Part shown: positions 7,270 through 16,060 of the stretch, piece after piece
Position numbering within the stretch: the first letter of the stretch is position 1
How the letters are laid out: each line of letters starts with the position of its first letter
DNA from: Sphingobium jiangsuense
GTDB taxonomy: Bacteria; Pseudomonadota; Alphaproteobacteria; Sphingomonadales; Sphingomonadaceae
NCBI RefSeq assembly: GCF_014196495.1
Contig: NZ_JACIDT010000014.1
Span: 1 to 64,000 of the forward strand
Direction of reading: 5' to 3'
DNA: 64,000 nt
Translations under genes and position numbers: made by a program
The notes under the pieces: generated by a model
What the model saw: the letters and a program-made list of their open reading frames with translations, nothing else
What the model was told of the DNA's origin: nothing
The model's database searches: none

Positions 7270-8478
7270 TCAGAAGGCCAGCGGGCCGTCCAACTCCCGC
7301 ACCTGCCAGGGCAGGCCCTGCCGGTTCAGCATGTCCATGAACGGATCCGGGTCCATCTGCTCCATGTTGAACACGCCTGCGCCGGTCCATGTGCCGGTCA
7401 GGATCATCGCCGCGCCGATCATCGCCGGAACGCCGGTGGTGTAGCTGACCGCCTGATTGCCGGTTTCGGCATAGGCTTCCTCATGGTCGCAGATATTATA
7501 GATATAATAGGTCTTTTCCGACCCGTCCCTGGCGATGCCGGTGGCGATGTCGCCGATATTGGTCTTGCCCTTGGTCGTGGAGCCGAGCGTCGAGGGTTCG
7601 GGCAGCACGGCCTTGAGGAACTGGAGCGGGATGATCTCCTGCCCGTTGTAGATCACCGGATCGATCCGGGTCATGCCGACATTCTGGAGCACCTCCAGAT
7701 GCTTGAGATAGGCGTCGCCGAAGGTCATCCAGAAGCGGATGCGCTGGATTTCCGGCAGGTGCCTGGCAAGGCTCTCCAGCTCCTCATGATACATGAGGTA
7801 CATGTTCTTCGGCCCTACAGCCTCGAAGTCGAACTGCTGCTTGTGCGAGAGGGCGGGGGTCGTCACCCATTCGCCGTTTTCCCAGTGGCGCGCGGGCGCG
7901 GTCACCTCGCGGATGTTGATTTCCGGGTTGAAGTTGGTCGCGAAATGCTGGCCATGGTCGCCGCCGTTGCAATCGAGGATGTCGAGCGTGTCGATGCGGT
8001 CGAGATAATGCTTTTTGAGATAGGTCGCGAACACGCTGGTCACGCCGGGGTCGAAGCCGGAGCCGAGCAGCGCCATCAGGCCCGCTTCCTTGAACCGCTC
8101 CTGATAGGCCCATTGCCAGCTATATTCGAAATGCGCCTCGTCGCGCGGTTCGTAATTGGCGGTGTCCATATAGTGCACGCCCGCGGCAAGGCAGGCGTCC
8201 ATGATTGCAAGATCCTGATAGGGCAGGGCGAGGTTGACGACGAGCTGCGGCCCGACCTCCTCGATCAGCGCGGTGGTGGCCGCGACGTCGTCGGCGTCGA
8301 TCTGCGCGGTGCGGATGGTGACGCCGGTGCGCTGCTTCACCGAGTCCGCGATCGCGTCGCATTTCGAAAGGGTGCGGCTGGCGAGCGTGATTTCGTGAAA
8401 AATATCCGGGTTCATCGCCATTTTATGCACAGCGACCGACCCGACGCCACCGGCACCGATAACCAGAACCTTGCTCAC
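7270..8478 (-). CDS. Carboxynorspermidine/carboxyspermidine dehydrogenase (saccharopine dehydrogenase family)
   Basis: An NAD(P)H-dependent enzyme that condenses aspartate semialdehyde with putrescine or diaminopropane to give the carboxylated triamine. The N-terminal Rossmann motif VIGAGGVGS is at residues 6-14. The DTANYEPRDEAHFEY and GSGFDPGVTSVFA segments are characteristic of this branch of the saccharopine dehydrogenase family. At 402 aa it is full length. It heads the leftward cluster with nspC and an ornithine-type decarboxylase, which together give a route ornithine to putrescine to carboxyspermidine to spermidine without S-adenosylmethionine decarboxylase. Confidence 0.9.
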   Translation of the reverse strand: MSKVLVIGAGGVGSVAVHKMAMNPDIFHEITLASRTLSKCDAIADSVKQRTGVTIRTAQIDADDVAATTALIEEVGPQLVVNLALPYQDLAIMDACLAAGVHYMDTANYEPRDEAHFEYSWQWAYQERFKEAGLMALLGSGFDPGVTSVFATYLKKHYLDRIDTLDILDCNGGDHGQHFATNFNPEINIREVTAPARHWENGEWVTTPALSHKQQFDFEAVGPKNMYLMYHEELESLARHLPEIQRIRFWMTFGDAYLKHLEVLQNVGMTRIDPVIYNGQEIIPLQFLKAVLPEPSTLGSTTKGKTNIGDIATGIARDGSEKTYYIYNICDHEEAYAETGNQAVSYTTGVPAMIGAAMILTGTWTGAGVFNMEQMDPDPFMDMLNRQGLPWQVRELDGPLAF

Positions 8479-8806
8479 TTCACGCTCCTGTCACGCATCC
8501 ACGAAAGGCGCGATATAATGTGCCGGCGTTACAGTGCAATGTCGCATCTTGCGCACGGGCGCGCGATCGGCCGGGCGGTGACCGGCGCGCCAGCGGGAAA
8601 GACGCGGTTTCGGGCGCGATTCCGGCGCTCCCGCGCGTGAATGCAGGCTGATTTCGCCGGATTTTAACCGATCCTTAGCCTTGATGGTGTTTAATGGGCA
8701 CCATCGACCCGACCGCTTCGGGCGCGGGAAAAGCAGACATCGCCCGGTAGGAAGGCCGGGAACGACAGGAAACCGGAGGATGAACGGCTTGCAATCGGAG
8801 GACGCG
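8479..8806. other. Divergent intergenic region, polyamine operon / PilZ gene
   Basis: No gene is supported in these 328 bases. The region must hold promoters for the leftward polyamine operon and the rightward PilZ gene. A CtrA-like box lies at 8664-8678. Confidence 0.7.
8664..8678. promoter_or_regulatory. Candidate CtrA box upstream of the PilZ gene
   Basis: TTAA, seven bases, then TTAG. This matches the alphaproteobacterial CtrA consensus TTAA-N7-TTAA at 7 of 8 fixed positions. It lies about 130 bp before the PilZ start. CtrA control of motility and c-di-GMP genes is known in the class; the assignment here is inference. Confidence 0.35.
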
Positions 8807-9547
8807 ATGACGACCGAAGGCCAGGACTCGCCGGAAGGGGGAACGGCGGACCGCCGCACCGGCGCGCGCCAGATCTCGGTCCTCATCAATGCGGGAATAG
8901 TCCATCGGGGCGACGATGCGCTGTGCCGCATCCGCAACCTGTCGACGGGCGGGGTGATGATCGAATGCCCGTTGCCGCTGGCGGTGGACGATCCGGTCGA
9001 GCTGCATCTGCGATCCGGCAGCCATGTGCGCGGCACCGTGCGCTGGGCGAAGGAGGGGCAGGCGGGCGTCGCCTTCGACGATCCGGCCAGTGCGGCCCTC
9101 GTCGGCGCGACGCAGCAGCCGGCCCCGAAACGCGTGTCCATCCGCAGGCAGCCGGAAAGCGCATCCCCCATCGGCCATCCCGTCTTTCGCCGGAACTGCT
9201 GGGCGCATCTCTCCGCCGGGAACATGAAGGGCCGCACGCCGGTGCTGCAAATCTCGCCCGCCGGCATCATCGTGGAAAATTGCGTGGAATGGGGCGGGGA
9301 GCGGCTGTTCTCCGTGACGATCGAGGGGCTGGGCCGCTATTCGGCGCGGCTGGACAATCCCCTGTGCGTCGAGGATGCCGAGACGGCGGCGCTGATCTTC
9401 GTGGAACCGGTGCTCTACCGCACCTTCAACGAATGGCTGATCGCCACGCCGCGCCGGGCGGAAAGCGAGCCTGCCGTGCCGCCGGAGAACGGGTGCCCGG
9501 CCGGAAGGCACGGTGCGCGCGGATTGGATCTGACAGAACAGTCCTGA
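8807..9547 (+). CDS. PilZ domain protein
   Basis: A putative c-di-GMP receptor of 246 aa. The N-terminal PilZ domain (about residues 12-100) shows the two ligand-binding motifs, RRTGAR and NLSTGG (the RxxxR and (D/N)xSxxG pattern). The second half (RNCWAHLSAGN... to about 225) resembles a degenerate second PilZ-like barrel without those motifs. The ATG at 8807 is chosen because GGAGG precedes it at good spacing; an ATG at 8780 is directly abutted by its own GGAGG. The gene stands alone, followed by repeat elements. Confidence 0.82.
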   Translation: MTTEGQDSPEGGTADRRTGARQISVLINAGIVHRGDDALCRIRNLSTGGVMIECPLPLAVDDPVELHLRSGSHVRGTVRWAKEGQAGVAFDDPASAALVGATQQPAPKRVSIRRQPESASPIGHPVFRRNCWAHLSAGNMKGRTPVLQISPAGIIVENCVEWGGERLFSVTIEGLGRYSARLDNPLCVEDAETAALIFVEPVLYRTFNEWLIATPRRAESEPAVPPENGCPAGRHGARGLDLTEQS

Positions 9548-9548
9548 T

Positions 9549-9718
9549 CCTCCCCGGTACGGGGAGGGGGACCGCCCGCAGGGCGGTGGAGGGGCACTAT
9601 CCATCGAGCGTGACGCCCGTCCGATCAAGCGCAAGGTCCGTCCGATCAAGTTTCACGTCCGGCGTCCTGTGCCCCTCCACCATGCTTCGCATGGTCCCCC
9701 TCCCCCAAGGGGGAGGAA
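9549..9718. repeat. Inverted repeat of GGAGGGGGACC type with internal direct repeats
   Basis: The left arm at 9549-9597 (CTCCCCGGTACGGGGAGG then a CCGCCCGCAGGGCGG hairpin and GGAGGGGCAC) pairs in part with the right arm at 9669-9718 (GTGCCCCTCCACCATGC... to CCCAAGGGGGAGG). Each arm has its own hairpin. Between them GTCCGATCAAG occurs twice, 21 bp apart. This resembles the sphingomonad REP-type elements that border genes. No coding potential seen. Confidence 0.7.
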
Positions 9719-9726
9719 TGGCAGCT

Positions 9727-10341
9727 TTAAAGCGCGCCCGCCCGCCGCTCCAGTTCGGCCGTGGCCGCGCCGATGGCGGCGGTGGCGGCGTCCTCGCCGA
9801 AGGCCAGCCCTTCGGCCAGCACCACAGCGATATCGGTGAGGCCGATAAAGCCCAGCACCAGCCGCAGATAGGCGATCTGGTGATCCATCGCGGCGGCCGC
9901 GCCCTCGCTATAGGCGCCCGCGCGGCTGGCGACGATCAGCGCGCGCTTGCCCTTCAGCAGACCCTCCGGGCCGTTGGCGGTGTACTGGAAGGTCGCGCCC
10001 GCGCGCAGCACATGGTCGAGCCAGCTCTTCAGCGTCGAGGGAATGCTGAAATTATACATGGGCGCGCCGATGACGATCAGGTCGGCGGCCTGCATTTCGC
10101 CGATCAGCCTGTCCGACAGCTCGCGCGTCGGCTTCGCCTCGTCGGTTTCCGGAGCGGGGCGGCCGATGCCGGCCAGCGTCGCCGAGCGCACATGCGGCAC
10201 GGGATCGGCGTCGAGGTCGCGGTCCGTCACCTCGATCGAGGGATCGGCCGCCTTCGCCGCGCCGAGAAAGGCGTCGATCAGCCGGTTGGACACGGAATTG
10301 GCGCCATTGGCGCTGCTGCGGACGACCAGAAGATGGGACAT
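9727..10341 (-). CDS. azoR: FMN-dependent NADH:quinone oxidoreductase / azoreductase
   Basis: A flavodoxin-fold enzyme that uses NADH and FMN for two-electron reduction of quinones and azo compounds, probably in detoxification. The FMN phosphate loop is near residues 8-20 (RSSANGANSVSN). The family signature APMYNFSIPSTLKSWLDHV is at about 93-111. At 204 aa it matches AzoR. It is divergent from a LysR regulator across a 137-bp gap, the usual arrangement for a regulator controlling its neighbour. Confidence 0.92.
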   Translation of the reverse strand: MSHLLVVRSSANGANSVSNRLIDAFLGAAKAADPSIEVTDRDLDADPVPHVRSATLAGIGRPAPETDEAKPTRELSDRLIGEMQAADLIVIGAPMYNFSIPSTLKSWLDHVLRAGATFQYTANGPEGLLKGKRALIVASRAGAYSEGAAAAMDHQIAYLRLVLGFIGLTDIAVVLAEGLAFGEDAATAAIGAATAELERRAGAL

Positions 10342-10478
10342 TGAGAAAGCTCCTGTCTCTGAAAAGCCAAGGGAATGGGAGAGCCATTCCGATACGGTAG
10401 CCGCGATGTGGCATTAAAGGTTTTTGCATGCAATTGGCCACTATTGCCTAATATGCATTCATTTTTGTATAGAGACGC

Positions 10479-11354
10479 ATGGACTGGGATGATTTGCGCC
10501 TGTTTCTGGCGATCGCGCGGCACGGCACGCTCTCGGCGGCGGGACGGGCGCTCGGCGTGTCGCAGCCGACCATGGGCCGCCGCCTCGCCGCGATGGAGGC
10601 GCGCATCGGCGCGCGCCTGCTGCGCCGCACGCCGGAGCGCTATGTGCTGACGCCGCTGGGCGAAACCGTGCTCGGCAATGCGGAGCGGGTCGAGGCGGAG
10701 ATATTGGCGACGGAGCGCGCCATTTCCGGCCACGACTGCGCGCTGGAAGGGAAGGTGCGCGTCACCACCGTCGATACGCTGGCCGCGCGGATCCTCGTGC
10801 CCGCATTGGCGCGGTTACAGAAGGAGCATCCCGGCATCGTGGTGGAGCTGCTGTCCGATACGCGCCAGCTCAATCTGGCGCGGCGGGAAGCTGATATCGC
10901 GATCCGCATGGTGCCGTTCGAGGGGCAGGAGATCATCACCCGCAAGCTGGGCACGCTCGGCATGGCCTTCTATGCGGCGCGCGGCCATGACGGCGAGCGC
11001 CGCCCGCCCCGTATCGTCACGGTGCTGGACGATCTGGCGCATCTGCCCGAAGCGCAATGGCTGCGGCGGCACTTCCCCGATGCGGAGGTCGCGCTGCAAT
11101 CGAACAGCCGCGAGGCGCATCTGTGGGCGGCGCGGCAGGGCATGGGGATCGCCTGCCTCGTCTGCTACCGGGCCGAGGCGCTGCCGGACCTGGTCCGGGT
11201 GCGGCCGGACCTGCCGCTGCTGCGGCGGGACATCTGGCTGGGCGTCCACCGCGACATGCGCCATATGCCGCGCATCCGCGCGGTCATCGACGCCATAGAC
11301 GAGGAAATCTCGTGCCGTCGCGAGGAACTGTTTCCCGAAGGGGACGCGTCCTAG
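10479..11354 (+). CDS. LysR family transcriptional regulator (next to azoR)
   Basis: A 291-residue LysR-type regulator with an N-terminal winged helix-turn-helix (residues 1-60, with AAGRALGVSQPTMGRRLAAME as recognition region) and a periplasmic-binding-like effector domain from about 90. Divergent from azoR, so it likely controls that gene; the inducer is unknown. The A/T-rich gap before it is a plausible operator region. Its stop overlaps the convergent nodT-type gene by 4 bp. Confidence 0.9.
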   Translation: MDWDDLRLFLAIARHGTLSAAGRALGVSQPTMGRRLAAMEARIGARLLRRTPERYVLTPLGETVLGNAERVEAEILATERAISGHDCALEGKVRVTTVDTLAARILVPALARLQKEHPGIVVELLSDTRQLNLARREADIAIRMVPFEGQEIITRKLGTLGMAFYAARGHDGERRPPRIVTVLDDLAHLPEAQWLRRHFPDAEVALQSNSREAHLWAARQGMGIACLVCYRAEALPDLVRVRPDLPLLRRDIWLGVHRDMRHMPRIRAVIDAIDEEISCRREELFPEGDAS

Positions 11355-12793
11355 TTCCAGCCGAGGCCGAGCGCCTTCTGGATCGCGATATAGTCCGCCG
11401 TCAGCGCGGCGGTCGCCTGCGCGACGGTCTGTTGCGCGCCCATCGCCTGCCGTTCCGCCTCCAGCAGATCGATGCGGCTGGCGGTGCCCGCGCCGAAACG
11501 CTGGCGCGTCAGGCTGAGCGTGCGGTCCGCCGAATGGCTGGCGCGCGTGGCGCTGGCGACATTCTGGCGGCTGGCGCCGTAGCGGGCGAGCGCATCCTCC
11601 GCATCGCGCAACGCGCCGAGCACCGCCTGGCGATAGCGCGCTTCGGCTTCGTCGCGCGCGCCCTCGGCCTGGCCGATGCGGGCGGCGTTGCGGCCGAAGT
11701 CCAGCAGGTTCCAGCTCAGTCGGGGCATGGCGATGGCGGCGAGATTGTCGGGATCGAAGATCGCGTCCGGCTCCGTGCCGCCGATGCCGATCAGGCCCAT
11801 GAAGCTGATCCGGGGGAAGCGGGCGGCCTCGGCCACGCCGATTCTGGCGGTGGCGGCGGCGAGCTGCCGCTCGGCGGCGCGGATGTCCGGCCGGCGCTGC
11901 AACAGCGCCGCGGGATCGCCGACCGCGACCGTGGCGGGGGGCAGGGGGATTGCGCCCGGCCCTGCCAGCATCGCGTCGACCGCGCCGGGAGCCTGCCCGG
12001 TCAGCACCGCGAGCGCGTTCAGATAGGCGTCGCGTTCCGCCCGCAGCGGCAGCAGGGCGGCGTCGGCCTGCTCGGCAAGGCTGCGCTGGCGCTCGACCTC
12101 CAGTGCGGAGACGGTGCCGTGCGTCTGGCGCTGCCGCGTCAGGTCCAGCACCTCGCGCTGCCGGGCGGCGGATTGTTCGGCGAGGGCCAGCCGTTGCTGG
12201 CGGTCGCGCAGATGGACATAGGCGCCCGCCACCTCGGCGGCGAGGCTGACTTGCGCGTCGGCGATACTGGCCTGCGCCGCCTCCAGCGAGGCGCGGCTGG
12301 CCTCCATCGTGCGCCGGTGGCCGCCGAACAGGTCGATCTCCCAGCTCGCGTCGAAGCCGAGATTGTAGAAATTGAGGGCTTCGCTGCTACTGCCGTCCCC
12401 GCCGCCTTCCTCCTCTCCGTCGCCGGAGGAGCCGAGGTCGATGCCCGGCAGCCGCGCATGGGCATAGGTCAGCTGCGCATTGGCGTTGGGCAGGCCGTTG
12501 GCGCGGTCGAGGCGCAGCGCGGAGCGGGCCTGCGTCAGCTTGGCCTGAGCGATGGCGATGGACGGGCTGTCGGCCAGCGCGCGCCGTTCCAGCTCGTCGA
12601 GCAGCGGGTCGCCCAGCGCCGTCCACCACGGGGCGACGGCGGGCGCAGCGGGGATCGCCGCTTCCCCGGCGCGCGCGAACCGTTGCGGCGCGGCTCCGGC
12701 CGAAGCGGGACCCTGATAATCCGGGCCGGCGGTGCAGGCGGCGAGAGCCAGAAGGGGGAGGAGCGAAAGGGGGGAGCGCATGACGGGCCTCAA
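11351..12793 (-). CDS. NodT-type outer membrane efflux lipoprotein
   Basis: Outer membrane factor of the TolC/NodT family that forms the exit duct for a tripartite efflux pump. A lipoprotein signal peptide with lipobox LALAAC is visible at about residues 14-19. Two outer-membrane-efflux repeats follow, rich in Ala/Gln coiled coil. The 480 aa length is typical. Its start overlaps the stop of the MFS gene (ATGA), so the order emrA-emrB-nodT is one transcript and the three products should form one pump. Confidence 0.9.
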   Translation of the reverse strand: MRPVMRSPLSLLPLLALAACTAGPDYQGPASAGAAPQRFARAGEAAIPAAPAVAPWWTALGDPLLDELERRALADSPSIAIAQAKLTQARSALRLDRANGLPNANAQLTYAHARLPGIDLGSSGDGEEEGGGDGSSSEALNFYNLGFDASWEIDLFGGHRRTMEASRASLEAAQASIADAQVSLAAEVAGAYVHLRDRQQRLALAEQSAARQREVLDLTRQRQTHGTVSALEVERQRSLAEQADAALLPLRAERDAYLNALAVLTGQAPGAVDAMLAGPGAIPLPPATVAVGDPAALLQRRPDIRAAERQLAAATARIGVAEAARFPRISFMGLIGIGGTEPDAIFDPDNLAAIAMPRLSWNLLDFGRNAARIGQAEGARDEAEARYRQAVLGALRDAEDALARYGASRQNVASATRASHSADRTLSLTRQRFGAGTASRIDLLEAERQAMGAQQTVAQATAALTADYIAIQKALGLGWN

Positions 12794-14373
12794 TGCATGG
12801 CGACGGCCTGCCCCTTGGGCAGCGGCCGCAGGAACAGAACCAGCGGAATGACGATGACGATGCCGACCGTCAGCAGCCAGAATATGTCGTTATAGGTCAT
12901 CACCAGCGCCTCGCGCTGGATCGTGCCGGAGAGGGTGCGCAGCGCGGCCTCCGGGCTGCCCAGCGCGTGGGTCAGGCCGGCGATATATCCCTGCACATTG
13001 TCGGAATTGGCGTTGAGCGTTTCCTCTATGCGGCGGCTGTGCAGCCACAGGCGCTGGTCCTGCACGACGGCGATGCCCGCGAGCGCGAAGGAGCCGCCCA
13101 GATTACGCACCGAATTGAACAGCCCGGCCGCGTCGCCCGCATTTTCCGTCGATACCGACGCGATCGCCGCCTGGTTGAGGAAAAGGAAGGCGAGGATGAC
13201 CCCGACGCCGCGCAGCAACTGGGATTCGATGAAATCGGCGCCCGCGGCGTCGGCCGTCATCACCGTATCCACCCAGCAACTCGTCGCCATGATGAGCAAC
13301 CCGGTGGACACCGCGATCCGAATGTCGACATGCTTGATCATCAGCGGGGTGAAGGGCATCAGGATCAGGCTGGGTATGCCGGACAGCAGCACGATCTTGC
13401 CCGATTGCAGCGCATTGTAATCGGATATGGCGGCGAGGAACTGCGGGATCACATAGGCGGTGCCGTAGATCATCATGCCGATGACGAAGCCCATCAGCGC
13501 GATCGCGCCGAACTGGCGGTTCAGCAGCAGGCTGAGCTTGATCACCGGGCGTTTCGCGAAGACCTGCCCGGCGAAGAGCAGGATGAAGCCGACCGCCGAC
13601 ACGATCGTCATCTGCACGATTTCCGCGCTTTCGAACCATTGCTCGCGCTGCCCTTCCTCCAGCACGATGGTGAGGCCGCCCAGGCCGAAGGCAAGGCCCG
13701 CTATGCCCATCCAGTCCGCCTGCCTCAGCTCGTCCAGCTTCGGCTTCTGGTGGGACAGGCCGACCAGCAGCAGCGTGATGAGCAGGATGCCGACCGGCAG
13801 GTTGAGGAAGAAGGCGTAGTGCCAGCTGATATTCTCGGTCAGCCAGCCGCCGATCAGCGGACCCAGCACCGGGCCGAGAATGGCGGTGACGCCGAACATC
13901 GCATTGCCGATCGGCTGTTGCTCGCGCGGCAGGCGGGTGGCGATGATCGTCATCGCCGTGGGGATGAGCGCGCCGCCGGTGAAGCCCTGGCCCACGCGGC
14001 CGATGATCATCGTCGTCAGGTTGGTCGCGATGCCGCAGACCATCGAGAAGCCGGTGAACAGCGTCGCGGCGATCAGCAGCAGGGTGCGCAGGCCCAGCAG
14101 GCGCTCCAGCCAGGCGGAAAGAGGGATGATGACGATTTCGGCCACCAGATAGGCGGTCGCGATCCAGGTGCCCTCGGTGCTGCTGGCGCCGATCTCGCCC
14201 TGGATGGTCGGCAGGGCGGAATTGACGATGGAAATGTCGAGCGTGGCCATCATCGCGCCGAGGCTGCCCGCGCACACCGCCAGCCATGCGGCGGCGTCGG
14301 CGCGTTGCGGCGGGGCCTTGGCCGGGGCCGCTCCGCCGGGCAGGGCGCCCGCGTCGGCGGCGGCGCCGCTCAT
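12790..14373 (-). CDS. emrB: DHA2 family MFS drug efflux transporter (EmrB-like)
   Basis: A proton-driven inner membrane exporter of the 14-helix DHA2 family. The motif C segment (GPVLGPLIGGWL) and motif A-like loops (RVGQGFTGGALIPT) are visible. At 527 aa it is the usual length. It overlaps both neighbours by 4 bp: emrA upstream and the NodT-type factor downstream. Substrates are not predictable; EmrB relatives export hydrophobic drugs and uncouplers. Probably repressed by the MarR regulator encoded divergently at 15608. Confidence 0.92.
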   Translation of the reverse strand: MSGAAADAGALPGGAAPAKAPPQRADAAAWLAVCAGSLGAMMATLDISIVNSALPTIQGEIGASSTEGTWIATAYLVAEIVIIPLSAWLERLLGLRTLLLIAATLFTGFSMVCGIATNLTTMIIGRVGQGFTGGALIPTAMTIIATRLPREQQPIGNAMFGVTAILGPVLGPLIGGWLTENISWHYAFFLNLPVGILLITLLLVGLSHQKPKLDELRQADWMGIAGLAFGLGGLTIVLEEGQREQWFESAEIVQMTIVSAVGFILLFAGQVFAKRPVIKLSLLLNRQFGAIALMGFVIGMMIYGTAYVIPQFLAAISDYNALQSGKIVLLSGIPSLILMPFTPLMIKHVDIRIAVSTGLLIMATSCWVDTVMTADAAGADFIESQLLRGVGVILAFLFLNQAAIASVSTENAGDAAGLFNSVRNLGGSFALAGIAVVQDQRLWLHSRRIEETLNANSDNVQGYIAGLTHALGSPEAALRTLSGTIQREALVMTYNDIFWLLTVGIVIVIPLVLFLRPLPKGQAVAMH

Positions 14374-15527
14374 TTTCCGATCCGCCGGTTATACTGCTCC
14401 TGCTCCCGCCGGATCTGCTCGGTCGCGCCCTTGGCGGAGCGGGTGTCGACCGACACCTCGACCGACATGCCCGGAACCAGCAGCTTGCGGGTTTCGGGGC
14501 CGACATGGATAGCGATGCGCACCGGCACGCGCTGCACGATCTTGGTGAAGTTGCCGGTGGCGTTCTGCGGCGGCAGGATGGAGAATTGCGCGCCGGTGCC
14601 GGGCGAGATGCTGGCGACGGTGCCCCGGATCTCGACGCCGGGCAGCGCGTCGACTTCCACGCTGACCGGCTGGCCGACGCGCATCAGGCCGACCTGCGTT
14701 TCCTTGAAATTCGCCTCGATATAGAGGCTGTCGGCGGGCATCAGCGTCATCAGCCGGGTGGCGGGCTGCACGAACTGGCCCTGCTGCACGGTCTTGTCGC
14801 CGATGCGGCCGTTCGTGGCGGCGCGGATGATCGTCGATTGCAGGTCGGTATTGGCGGCGGAAAGCTGGGCGCGGGCGGCCTGGCCCTGCGCCTGCGCCTG
14901 CCGTATCTGGGCCTCCAGCGTGGCGACGCGCTGCCGCGCGCTGGCGGCGGCGGCGCGGGCCGAGGCCAGCTTGGCGTTCGCCTGCGCCGCTTGATTTCGC
15001 AGCTGCGAAAGCCGTTCCTTCGTTTCCGCGCCGCTCTGGGCAAGAGGTTGGTAGCGGGCGACCTCGCTATTGGCGAAATCCGCATCGGCCTGCGCCGCGG
15101 CGAGTTGCGCCTCGGCCTGGGCGATGGCGGATTGCTGCTCGCGGATCTGCGCCTCCGTGCCCGCCGCGCTGGCCGCCGCCAGCGCGATCTGGGCGTGGGA
15201 CTGCTCGGCCTGGGCACGATAGTCGCGCGGGTCGATCTGCACCAGCGGCTGCCCGGCCTTCACCTCCTGATTGTCGATGACGAACACCTTGTCCACATAG
15301 CCCGAAACCTTGGGCGACACGGTCACGCCGTCGGTCTGGACATAGGCGTCGTTGGTGGACTGCTGATATTTGCCGTAGCTTTCATGCCGCGCGAACCACA
15401 GCGCGCCGGCCGTCACCGCCGCCGCCGCGATGATCAGGATGATGCGGCGGGCGCGCCTGTTCTTGCCGGAACCGGCGGAACTGTCGTCATCCTGCGCGAT
15501 TGGGCCAGCGGTGGTTTCGGCACTCAT
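14370..15527 (-). CDS. emrA: HlyD/EmrA family membrane fusion protein
   Basis: Periplasmic adaptor linking the MFS exporter to the outer membrane factor. It has one N-terminal membrane helix (about residues 26-44), a biotinyl-lipoyl-like half motif (STNDAYVQTDGVTVSPKVSGYV), a long Ala/Gln-rich alpha-helical hairpin (about 85-215) and a beta-barrel (SLYIEANFKETQVG onward). The ATG at 15527 (MSAETTAG) is preferred over an ATG 60 bp upstream that would overlap the regulator promoter. First gene of the leftward efflux operon. Confidence 0.92.
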   Translation of the reverse strand: MSAETTAGPIAQDDDSSAGSGKNRRARRIILIIAAAAVTAGALWFARHESYGKYQQSTNDAYVQTDGVTVSPKVSGYVDKVFVIDNQEVKAGQPLVQIDPRDYRAQAEQSHAQIALAAASAAGTEAQIREQQSAIAQAEAQLAAAQADADFANSEVARYQPLAQSGAETKERLSQLRNQAAQANAKLASARAAAASARQRVATLEAQIRQAQAQGQAARAQLSAANTDLQSTIIRAATNGRIGDKTVQQGQFVQPATRLMTLMPADSLYIEANFKETQVGLMRVGQPVSVEVDALPGVEIRGTVASISPGTGAQFSILPPQNATGNFTKIVQRVPVRIAIHVGPETRKLLVPGMSVEVSVDTRSAKGATEQIRREQEQYNRRIGK

Positions 15528-15595
15528 GTCAACACCCGTCCTTGAAATTCGGCCACCGCATATGCGCGCACTTGTGATGCAATGCAATACACATT

Positions 15596-15609
15596 ATGAG
15601 GAACCTCAT
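15596..15609. promoter_or_regulatory. Palindrome over the marR ribosome-binding site
   Basis: ATGAGG-AA-CCTCAT is a perfect 14-bp palindrome that contains the marR Shine-Dalgarno sequence and reaches into its start codon. It lies about 70 bp from the emrA start. It could be a MarR operator or an mRNA hairpin occluding translation. Confidence 0.4.
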
Positions 15610-16060
15610 GAAAGTGTGCGACGAAGAGTTGTTCAAGGAATTGGCGAGCGTGTTCCTGATGGCGCACCGCCAGATGGACCGGGCGATGACGGCGCAGGGC
15701 GCGTCGTTGGCGCGCACCAAGCTGCTGCTCTACATCCAGCGGTGCGGCGGCAATGCGCGCGCGGCCGATATCGCGGAACTGTTCGGCCAGGCGCCCCGCA
15801 CGGTGACGGACGCGCTGGATGCGCTGGAACGCGACGGCCTCATCCAGCGCGCCACCGACGCGGGGGACCGCCGTGTCAAGCGGATCGCCATCACCGACGA
15901 GGGGGAGCGCGCGATCGCCGCGACCGAGCCGCTGCGGCGCGATCTTGTGCGCGATTTCTGCCGCCTGCTGACCGACGAGGACAGGCGGGTGCTCCATGAT
16001 TGCCTTCAGAAAATGGCCATCGCGATCAACCCGCCGTCCCCGCCCGGAGACGGCATCTGA
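15608..16060 (+). CDS. MarR family transcriptional regulator
   Basis: A 150-residue winged-helix regulator with the MarR fold: a DNA-binding region (AADIAELFGQAPRTVTDALDALERDGLIQR) and the basic wing DAGDRRVKRIAITDEG. Divergent from emrA-emrB-nodT, so it probably represses the pump until a drug binds, as EmrR does. I chose the ATG at 15608 because GAGGA precedes it at good spacing; the in-frame ATG at 15596 has none. Confidence 0.88.
   Translation: MKVCDEELFKELASVFLMAHRQMDRAMTAQGASLARTKLLLYIQRCGGNARAADIAELFGQAPRTVTDALDALERDGLIQRATDAGDRRVKRIAITDEGERAIAATEPLRRDLVRDFCRLLTDEDRRVLHDCLQKMAIAINPPSPPGDGI

Noticed and set aside
12793..14724. Long plus-strand frames opposite the emr efflux genes
   Set aside because: Composition is His/Arg/Gln-rich shadow translation; the minus strand encodes recognisable EmrB and NodT families.
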